Origin: Apoderus coryli
Lineage: Eukaryota; Arthropoda; Insecta; Coleoptera; Attelabidae
Assembly: GCA_911728435.2 (NCBI GenBank)
Contig: OU452201.1
Span: 11,284,001 to 11,348,000 of the forward strand
DNA: 64,000 nt
Direction: 5' to 3'
Translations under genes and position numbers: made by a program
Shown here: positions 35,501 to 47,500 of the stretch, piece by piece
Numbering within the stretch: position 1 is the first letter of the stretch
Layout of the letters: every line of letters begins with the position of its first letter
Notes under the pieces: generated by a model
What the model was told of the DNA's origin: nothing
Databases searched by the model: none
Seen by the model: the letters and a program-made list of their open reading frames with translations, nothing else

Positions 35501-38500
35501 TTCGAAATAATTACAAGTAAGCCTCAAAGAGGGGTCGTAATTCAAGTAAACGTGTACTTATGATCAACAATAAATGTAACATAAATTTTATATCTGATTT
35601 GCTTGTTACATATTCACTAGTCAGACTATTACATGAAATGGAAATTTCTTTTAAATTTGTTCAATAAAATATGCCACCATCTATAAAATACTGTGCAGTT
35701 TCCTTGACTTGGTTTTAATTTCTGGATATTAAATTTAACCACAACTTTCTTGAAGTTGAGTGTTGTGTGATGTTGTTTGTGGGATAGCTGAATTAAATTA
35801 ATATGAAAACTTATTAGGATGTTTCTTATTAGGTATAGTCCGGAAAACGCGGAAAATATGTCTCACTACAGCAACTTGAGTCCATCGTCTTCATGTTCGC
35901 CATATTTAAAGTGTTATGGAGAAGATGGTATTCATGTTGAGCATTCTGGATCATCAGATGATGAAGTAAGCGTGTTATATCAATATTATGCTTTCATACA
36001 TTTTTCATGCTTTAATAATTTGAATGTAACTGCTTATGCTCTCTACACTGATCAACTGCTTTTTTCCTTGCACTAAAAAAAATCCCACTATAATAGTTGA
36101 GTTCCTTTTATATCAATTCTCAGATCAGATACGATCGCGAGTTTCTTCTTCTGCTAAATTAATTGTTCCTTTGATAAATAAAAATACTAATAACTACATT
36201 CAACTGAGCGAAAAGGAAAACAACTATTATCATCGCATGAAGGACAATTATTGCATATTGACACTGATATATTTTTTTAATCTTAATTACTTTGTTTCCA
36301 TTTTGTTATTTAACTCGGAACAACTGTTATTTTTAAACTAAACAGTTTCCTGAGTCCTGTTTTGGGCCAAAAACATTCAAAATAAATTATTTATTCAAAA
36401 ACAGTTGAAGTATAGGGACGTTTTAAGACAAAATACTCTAAAACAGATAAGGAATCCAAAAATACAATTATATACAGGGTGTTCCATTTGAAATAAGAAA
36501 GTTGATATCAACTTCCGGTATAATTAATAATTAATTGCGTATTATAGTCATACGAATGTGCGGCAACATTTTTCAAATTAATTACATACTCAAATGTTTT
36601 TATACTACTAGTAATTTTTCTAATCAAAGACGATATGTCTATTACGTGTACAAATTGTATAAACACAAACAGTATGAGTTTTTTTTTCAGATAATTATTA
36701 TAGTAGTCATAAATGTTTTCATTATGATTCATTTTTAAGTATTATGATTGTGAATAACGTCTTGAAAAATTTTAAATTGTATAATACTTACAATGTAATA
36801 AACGTATTGAACATTAAGCTACAATTATATAGGTATAGTCTTTCTAATTTTAGTTTAAAATGATATAAAAAACCACAACTCGATATCCCTATGTAATGTC
36901 AATACCGACTGTAGGCCGTCCATAGGTGCACCCTTTTAATTTTTCATAACAATACATGTCCTACGATATTTTAAAAATCCTTTATGTATTAACAATTAAA
37001 TGTGAATTTGTATAAAAGTATACTGTATTTTTTCTTGCCGCTCCAACACGGCAATATATAAACCTACGCTGAAAAAGATTGTTTTTGTTTTTAGAAGTTT
37101 AGACATAGATGCACATACTATTGTTAATACTTGTTATGCATATAAGTAGATACATTTATAATAATATGCTTCTGATATTATAAACTAATAACAAATTTTA
37201 CTCACTTATTCAGTGACGTTTTCTATAGAACGTAAACATTTTATTATATGTGTATTCGTCACTTCATTATGTTCAGACCTTAACTGATGATAAATATTTA
37301 CACATATAAATCTTGATGCTTAAACTCCCAACGTGTTCCGCTCGTGTCGTATATAAGCCGTGTCTGCAAAAAGTGCCACCCACTTGAGGTTTTATTAAAA
37401 ATTATTATCTAATTTGATAGATCTTCTTTCATTTTATTAATCTAAGAAAAACTATTCATCAATCAAAGTTACAATATTCTGCCACCGTGTTCAAGGGCCT
37501 TGCCCATATGTTTGTTTTTTACAATGTTTAATACTTGAGATTTAAATTTAAGGCTGATGATGGAGCGGAGCTCTGAAACATGTCCCCTTTTATAAAGGAA
37601 TCTTAATACATTTTTATTAGTGGAGACGATGTTTTTATTTTTATTGTAATTAAATCTTTTTTAGTCAAATCTCCACAAAAATAAATTTAAATAGAAATCC
37701 ATAATTCTTGTCCAAACATGGACCTCAATCTAGTTGCATCATCAGTGACAGAAAGGAGAAACTTTACATAATTATCAATCCAGTGTATTTGTTTGAATTT
37801 CTACTGAGTTTACCCTTATGGAAATTTTGTTTATTGTATTAATAAAAATAAAATTAATAATAATAATTAATTTAGAATTTTTGTTCATCAGAGAGTAGAG
37901 AGTAGAAATCTGAGTATCACGGTGTTTAATGGCAAAAACTCACATCAAATTGTGTAAAGCAAAATAAAAGCTACCTACTTATAAAATATGGGGGTGCTTC
38001 GATATTTTTAATTTTTGTAGCTCCTAACAGAAAAATAATCTCTTTATTATTTTTTTTGGGAAAAACATTTCCCATCCCATAATCAGTGACTCAAAAGAAA
38101 ATAAGTGCGCTTTCCTCCAAAGGTATTGATGGTGAGACAGGCGACCCCAAACTGTCTACAATATTGAATATTTTATCGAATTATGTCCAATTTACATTAT
38201 CCCTCTTCGATTTCTGCAAACGCCATAATTCATTAATCAAAATTTGAAATAACATTGTACATATTATATTAAAATTATTTTCAATGTTTTAATCGTTAAT
38301 TAACTAATAATTTATAGTCTCTTTCTGTACTACCAATGAAAATAATCACCACATTCTTCAGTTTGTTATAAAATGTTGTATATTTATAGTATAAAAGCAT
38401 ACTCCAAATTCCTAAACGGTTATTTTAATAAAGTGCTTTCTAGTTGCTTACCTAAGTTGTTTTGTGGTTAATTTTGGATTCTGTGGAAAACTTTTTCATC

Positions 38501-41500
38501 GTGTCGTCGGTAATTAATAAGATGCTTATGTATTTAACAGCTGAGTTACTCTGTTGTCTATTTTAGAAATTTCTGAACGAAATTCATTATTATTTTAAGT
38601 TTAATTTCCACTTAACCAAAAATTAAAATATTTTCTGGAAGCACCAATCAACCTGCTTATTACAATGTACTGTTTACAAACTGCACGTTTATTATAAATT
38701 ATATTCTCTTATAGGTACACCATTTTTTGACCAGCAGAGCGACCCCAGTACAATTTCGCACCTCCCCGCCCTTGGAGGCTGTAAAACCCGGTAAACGGAT
38801 ATTGGTAAACAATAAGAGTCGATCAACGAGTCCGCCTCCTAAGCTGTTGCATTATGAGGTGTCCCCTAGGAAACGAAGCAAGCATACCAGACACGCACAT
38901 GTACAAAGGCCGTATTTAGATTTTGAAAAAATGCAACAGGTAAATTTTGCTATTAATGACAGTGTTTCTCTGTGGGCCTACTTCAAGAGAAGAGTGGTAT
39001 ATTTTGTTTAAAATCAGCAAACAGAAAAAATAATATTAATATTAAGCTTACGAAAAAAGTTTAAATTAAAAAAAATTGCGCTAATTTGGTATTCTTTGCC
39101 TTTGGTCTTGAGATTGCGTTTACCTGTCGCATCCTCAAAATGGAAACGTTGTATTTTTAGACAAAACCTGCCCATCAGCAAGACAGAAGAAACCTCCTGT
39201 ATATGTGCTTATATTTTTAAAATTTAACTATCAACAGATTTGCGTACCACAAATTCAATAAAAAATTTTAGTTTAGAAAATGGTATATTTTTAGAAAACA
39301 CAAGAGTTTATGTTATTCCGGCATACAAAATAATATGTACTTAATAGATTTTTTGTTTGTACACCAACTTTATGATTACACTAATAGCATCTAATTAAAA
39401 CTGGTAGTAACATAAATTACCATAAATTTGTAAGGTATTTAAAGTGTAAATGTGTACATATATATTCTCAGATGTTTCGAGGTCAAGTTCAGAATAACAA
39501 AAACTTTGCGTGGTGAAGGATCGTTAAATATTATTATATGATTAAATATATTTATTTATTTGATTTGGATAAGGCCCAGTGTACCGTCTTTCCAAAAAAT
39601 TCTACACATTAGGAGGTATATTATGTGTTTAATACAGAGGGTATATTGTATATTAATATTATAAGTTATCATTTCCTAGATGCATTCATTCAAAATATTG
39701 AAATATTATTTTAAGACTTCATTGAAACAATTTAATTAATTTATATGCGTAATATTGCCTCACCAATTTTCAGAGTCTGTAAAAAAGGTGTATAAAGTAT
39801 AATTTCATTATTAAATGTAAAATATCCACAACAAACAGTTGATTGACATTTCCTCAGGATGCTCCCGCACTGGAATTCGACACGATATCTTGCTGACAAA
39901 TCGTTAGAGCCAAAAATGTGTTTTATCGGTCAGTATGATTTCACGGTGAAATTCAAGATCTCAACCGAATAATATGTTTAGGACCCGTTGCTGTTCTTAG
40001 CCTGAAAGTTCTGTAGCAAAGCAATCTTTTAGCCACGTAAACGCATATTGTGTGGAGACCATTCTGGATAAACCTGGGCTTGACTCATATTTTCCCAAAC
40101 AGCAGCTATATTATATTGACCTCGCTTCTTAGCAGGGTTGAGATGATTAAAATCTAATTTTAATCAGTATGATTTTTTATACAATAATTATGATTAATTT
40201 AAAATTATCGTTAATAATAGTCTAGATCAATGATATCGCGAATATTCGCATGCGTAATTGCGGAGCTCCCGCATCGATTCGGACATCTATATCCATATTC
40301 GCATCCGCAATAATCAGAGATGTTGATGTGAATGCAGATGTGTTACAAGTTTTGACAAGTAAGAAATTGGGCGGGACCCGCGAACGTGAGCTCGTTCTAA
40401 GGGACCAATACGAACGAAGCTTTTGGTGACAAGATACGACGCGTTTGATAATAATAATAATAATTGCTTTATTGCTCAACAGAAAATCCATTTACAGAGC
40501 AATCTTACAAAATTATTTAATATTAATAATAACAATACAAATAAACCGAAACAGAAAGAAAGAAACATCATACATTCAACTTAAATGTTCATTCAAAACA
40601 CCCAAAACAGTACTTAAGTGATCAAAAAAAATATCACTCTCATCGCTTATAAAGTTATATATCTGACACATTGTGTAGACAGGCGACTTCATCAACAAAT
40701 TGGTCCTAGACCTAGAATTTTGCCTTGGTACCAAAAAATACAACTTTTGCAAAAGTTCAGCGCAATCAATCTTACTATGTAATATAAAAGAGCAGTATTC
40801 CAGCTTTGACCTGACATAAGCATAGTATAAGGTTTTTATTGTATCCATATTCTCAAAAGATCTGGAATTTCTCACAATGTAGCCATAAGACCTAGATGCC
40901 CTCAGTATTATGTTATTTATATATATATCGAACGAAAGAAGCTTATCAAAGGTCACTCCAAGATCCTTAATGGACTCAGGACGATTTAAAATCGTCTCAC
41001 CAATCGTATAATTGAAATCAATGGCTGATTTTTTTCTAGTATATGACATAACTTTACACTTGGAAGAATTCAAGTTCAGTTTGTTTTCCTCACACCAGCA
41101 TTGAACCAAATCCATATCACGCTGCAAACGATTACAATCTTCAAGATTATTAACGGAATTAAATATTTTCATATCGTCCGCAATTCAGTAGTCCGGCTAA
41201 GTCATTTATAAAAATTAAAAACAATAATGGGTCCAGATTCGACCCTTGCGGAACACCAGATGACATATGGTATCTTGACGATTTATATCCATTATGGAGA
41301 ACATATTGGGATCTATTAGTAATATAGGAATGGATTAGCGAAACAGATCCAGCTCCAAGCCCAAACACAGTAAGATTGTTTAACAGAACCACGTGATTTA
41401 TTCTGTCAAATGCTTTGGCAAAGTCCGTGTAAATCACATCGACCTGCACTCCTCCATCAACAGTTTCTGAAGTAAATTGTGTAAACACAGACAGATCAGT

Positions 41501-44500
41501 AAGCGTGGACCTGCCACCGATAAAACCGTGTTGATTTATTGATAAATTAGGCTTTGTCACTCTATAAATCCTCTGATATAAAATAATTTCAAACAGCTTT
41601 GAGAAATTTGATAATATGGATATAGGTCTATAATTACAAATACAAGCCCTGTCATCGCTCTTAAAAATCGGACACACCTTCGCAACCTTCCAATCCTGTG
41701 GAAAAACACAAGTCCTGCAAATCAAATTAAAAATTTTAGATAGGGGAGTGGAAAGGACAGTTATTGTATCCTTTCCAAAAAAAGAGGGTATTTCATCCGG
41801 ACCGGAAGTAAACTTATTTTTCAATTTTCGGGCAGCCCAAAAAATCTCCTCCTCGCGTTTGTTATTGTTTGTCATTTGTTTCTTGTAACTCAATCATAAC
41901 GTGTTTATTTGCGATCTTCACTCTTCAGTTTTTGAATGTGATTAAAAGTGTACAATTTTTAACTTTATTAAATATTGAAATATACAACAATAAAAATATT
42001 AAAGATATTTTATCTTATTTCTGCACCCATAAAAAGTTATCCAAAATCTTACACGGACGTGTCTAGATAACTACAAAAACATAAAAACTCTGTATACTGA
42101 TTCAACATCAGTATATTTGTCGCGTAAATAGTTTGTTTTCCTTCCAATCAAGAATATAAAGATAAACGATTTCCATGCTTTTCATTACCTATTCAATAAT
42201 ATGGTCACGACTCTCCAAGTCGCTTATTTACCATTAATTCATCATTCTACATAATACTTAAATCAACGTTGACAAAATTGAAAACGAACGGGAAAGAAAC
42301 TGAGCTAACAAAAATAAAAGAATCTTTCTCATTCAACATTATCGATCCAGCAAGTTTCCAACAGCACTGAATTTTTATTTTTCACTTCTATTTAGAATTC
42401 GGGACTTTTTAATGTCTATGCACCGGTACTCCGTTGCACAAAACTTTCAGTGTTCCTTTGACGCGAATTTCGGAATATTTCAGTTAAACTTCTCACTCAT
42501 ATTGTTTTTAATATTTTAGCTGCAGGTGCATTTTTAATAGCCATGAACGTATCTTGGATATTGTGGCAAGTAAAATTATTATGTTTAAATTCAACAATGG
42601 CAATGTTTTCTTTCATTTCGTTGAAATAATATTTGTCCTGTAATAAAAATTGCAAAGCAAGACTCTACTGTAATAAAGTTATTGTTGGCTTGGAGTGTAC
42701 AATTAATAATTAAATAATACAATTACTAGTTTTTGTTCATTTTCTTTGTCAATGTAAATATTAGTTTCCCCATTACAATTCCTGTAGACAAAGGGAAATG
42801 TGTTTCTATGAATATATAGTGTTCTGAATAGGCAATTGTTTGTAAAATTTGATTTTTTTTTCGATTCGGGAAGCATTTTAAAAGTAATCGCTATTTAAAT
42901 ATGTGTGTTTGACGTCAAGCTTCCATGGCAGCCAATGAGTCACAATATTACCCCTAAGCCAACTTTCGCGATTTAATTTATATTTAAAGGTACATGGTCC
43001 TCAATGGAGTGCACTTTTCGAGTAACCTGCCACATCTTGTTCTGGATGGTGAGTCTCTAACCACTGTTTTGTTGTTGGAGAGAGTGACAGGACGCCAGAT
43101 GGTCCAAAATTTAATGTAATCGATAGGGTGATGGATTTTAATAAAATTGCGGATGGCATCGCTTAGTATAAATAGTCGAATCTAACGCCTCACGTGTCCA
43201 AGATAATGTCTTAAAATGCATATCGCTGATATGGGACGTCCGACTAATACCACAGCTAATACCTTGTCCTCAAATTTCTTTTTTGATTTATATTGAGCAG
43301 TTTTGTATATCATCCATAATCACAACTTTGTTTGCCGTGAAGTAATGTTCTTAATGCACGATAAAATATTGAGATTCTCCGCAACTATTGTTCAGTGTAT
43401 TTTGAACATTTTTTCTTCCTTTTTATACTTAAGTGTATTTGTGTTTAATTCTCTAGTAACGGTTAGTGACTTATACGAAATCTACCACCGAATTTCCGAG
43501 TCGATTTTCCCATTGGGTCTTTTGCGGATTTCACCAACCTTTTTGACTGGACATTAGTCCAAACCTTAGGCCAGTTTCACTTTTTGGCAAATGTTCATCT
43601 TAATTTTAGACATATTTTTTCGGATATCGAGTTCGTATCTCATAACTTTTTTGAATGTTTGACAATTATGATGTCTTATTGTCGTTTGAATGAATTTCTC
43701 TGATATTTGTTTCCAAAAATGACTGGATTTCAAGTTATTTAGGTTTATTTTTAGAAAAGTTTTGTTACACGCCACCATCTAAGTCATGCAAGAAAAATCA
43801 AAAAATATACGAGGCATGTTTTTTAAGAAAGTACCGTTTTGGAATTAAAAAAAGACGTGCAAAGATATCGCAATAATTTTATTTTTACATGAAAGCCTGT
43901 ACCTTAATCTACTTTTCTACATAATTTCCGTGAATATTGAGGCACTTGTCATAACGTGGCACCAGTTTTTGAATACCCTCCTCATAAAATTCTGCCGCCT
44001 GACTTGTTAACCACTGTATCACAAATGTTTTGACTTCGTTATCGTCTTGAAGACGCTGACCACCCAGGTGTTTCTTCCAAGTGCAGGAACAAATGGTAGT
44101 CGCTGGGCGCCAGATCAGGGCTGTATGGAGGATGATCTAGAGTTTCCCATTTAAAAGATTTGATGAGATCTTTGGTCCGATTAGCCACATGTGGACGGGC
44201 ATTGTCATGCAGCAAAACGATACCCTTACTCAACTTGCCACGTCTTTTGTTCTGGATTGCACGACGCAGATTGTTCAATGTCTCACAATAAGACGCTGCA
44301 TTGATTGTCTCATTACGAGGCAGAAACTCCACTGGCAATACTCCTTTTCTGTCCCAAAAAACTGTGCACATGATTTTCCGGGCAGAAATTGTTTGCTTAA
44401 ACTTCACTCGTTTGGGTGATGATGAATGTCGCCATTCCATGGATTGTTGTTTCGATTTTGGTGTGACGTAGGCCACCCATGTTTCGTCACCAGTAACAAG

Positions 44501-47500
44501 TTGGTCTAAAAAATCTTCACCTTCATTGTGGTACCGCTCAAGGACAGTCAATGCACTGCCTAAACGTTGGGTTTTGTGCAAATCCGTCAACGAACCCAAC
44601 GTGAACACAATTTCCGGTAATTCAAGTTCTCGGTCACAATGCGATACAAAACACTACGAGAATATTGAGGAAAGCAGTCGCACATTGATGAAATTGTAAA
44701 GCGTCTGTTTTCTCTCACCTTTTCCTCCACTTTCTGCACCAAATATTAACGACCGAAGGACGCCCACTCCGTTCTTCATCATGCACATTTGTGCGGCCAT
44801 CTTTAAATGCTATCACCCATTTCCTTACCATTCCATCACTCATAATGTTTTGTCCGTAAACTTCACAGATCTCACGATGAATATCGATCGGTTTTACACC
44901 TTTAGCACTAAGAAATCGTATAACAGCCCGTACTTCACAATCGGCGGGACTCACGATTGTCGGAGGCATCTTAAACACTCAGTAAACAACGTGTATAATG
45001 AGGAATCAGACTGTAATGGCATCAGTGCGTAGACAGGAGATGTAGGTAACCAGCGCGGAACGCCGACCGTAGCGCTGCGGCGGCGGAATCGCAAAACGGT
45101 ACTTACTAAAAAAACGTGCCTCGTATCTAGTTCCTGTGGTGACTCTGCTTGTAAAACATTTCAGTATTAGTGGTGAAAATAATTATAATAACTAATTCCT
45201 AGTTCGATCGGTGGTTCGTTACCACACAAGACACAATTTATAGAATGCCATTTCTATATTTAACAGGTGACAACCTGGATTTAATATCGCAATATTGTGG
45301 TGGCACGAAACTCATATATTTAAAAGTATATTTTAAACTATTTAGTAACGTGAGGCGCAACCCATAAATTCATAAAGTTTTATTTGCAATAAAAGTGTTA
45401 AATAAATAACCATTACAGTTGTATTACCAGGAGGTAAGATAAATGCACTAAATAATTGAAATTAATTATTATCATAAGAAACACGTACAGACTGAAACAG
45501 AAAGGAGCGAGGTTGGGACGTCGTGAGGAGCGTACTGGATTAGATTTTCACAAAGTTTGCAAAATACTGAGGTTTTTTTTATCAATGTTCTATACTTATA
45601 TGTTTACCAGACATGTTCATGTATTTATTTCGAGAAAGTTGATGCCCACTACCTTATTTGTGAGATAGCGAGATTTTGTGTGTTTGTTATTTTTCAAGTT
45701 CAGTTCTCTTTATGTTTTGTTCATCGTCATGCTAATTAATAGAGTGTTTTGTGGTTTGACTCCCTTTTCACCTGTGAAAAGTTTTGTGGCAGCATTTGCT
45801 TTGCGAGTGCGACAAAATTTCTGATGGTCAGTAAAAACGAACCGCTTTTTTAACTGAATTGGGCTATGAAGTAACATAAGGTTTCGGTTGGCCCAGATCC
45901 AGAATTATTAATTAAATAATTATATTATATTAAAATTCTTTATAAAGGTAGTAAACTTTTTTTTTTTAATTTAGTTCTCTATTTGATTTTTTTTTACATC
46001 CGCTCACGTAGATATTGGTCAGTAAAAATGTCCATCTCCATATATATTATTCAGACTATTCTTTATTTTATCTTCTATACCATACCGTCTATTTTTTGTT
46101 AAACTTTTATACAAGAAAAACACTGAACATATTTTTACAGCTTCTGTATGTAGTAAAAGTATATTTTATACACCGGCAGGCAGACGAAGCACTTGAAATG
46201 TTTTAAAAGCTCTCAAAAGTCCACATTAAAATTCATATAGAAGTGACCTTAAAAAAGCTACCGTGTCCGCTTTGTTGTTTTTTTTCGTTTTGTTCATGAG
46301 ATTTCTTATATTTGTGCAATTTGCAGCCCTAATGTTTCATGCATTTCTTTTAATTTCATGTACAGGGTTATTCATTATATTTTAACGCCCACCTAGAGCC
46401 GTTATTATGGATGATGAAAAAAAAATTAAATTTAAAAGTTTTAGGGTTTGAGCTGTGGTATCTTTTAGAACTATTGGAATCAAAATATTGAAAAAAAATA
46501 ATTAGGCATTATATATTTTAAATGTAACACCCTCTATATTATAAGCTAAAATCAAAGATCTTTTTGATCTGGTATCAAAAAAGTATAGATTAGCTTTAGC
46601 TGTTCTTGAGATATTTCAGTTTAAAACTTAAATTTCGGTTACTGGAAATCATCAACCATATTGTTTATCGTTCGGAAAAAATCAAGTGTGTCCTGATTTC
46701 AATTGACATGTTATTATGTCAACAATATATATATGGTTGACACTACATATTTTGCCAGTGCTTTTACTATTTGGAATCTCCTTTTCCACTAATTAAAATA
46801 ACCAATTTTGAAAATGTCAGTCGATAAATTTGTCTTCGTCTTTTTTCAATCCGTTGTTTTAACTGTTTTTTTCATGTTATGTACAGGGTGTTTCAAAAAG
46901 ACGCGGCAACATTTAAAGGGTCGAGTTCACAGATCATTTTATGAAAAAAAGTTTATTGGAAGCAAAATGTGCGCCACTGACTGTAATTTAATTTCGATAT
47001 TGTCTTGAGATAAAGCAACTAAAACTACAACTTTTTAATCTCTTGTATTTTGTTCCTATGTTGCTTCGTTTACGAGATAAAAATTTAAAACATGTTTCAA
47101 ATTACCAATATTATATTTATCAATAACATAATATAACAATTACGGCCGAAAATATTGAGTTACTTTTGACTAATATGACTAATACGTACACGTTAGTCTC
47201 TTATGGTCAAACTAAATATTTTACTGTGGCTATATGTAGGTCCACTATAAGCACTTAATAAAAATAATTTTAAATATAAAGGGTGTCCCAATATAGTGTG
47301 GCATATGAAAGTTCTTTTTAATACAATATATAATTAGTTTTTTTTATAGCTATCCCATAAAAAACATAACTTTGATATGACACTCTCTGGGGCTGTGCAA
47401 ATCATGGGGTGTATAAGTAAAATAATTTAAAAATACTCTGATTATGATTAAGTAGTTATAGAACATATTTTAAATCAGATTCTACAACCACACACAAACC

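Noticed and set aside
43000..43260. Coding remnant with THHPEQDVAG on the minus strand
   Set aside because: Fragments look protein-like, but no family motif, no ends and no consistent frame could be shown.
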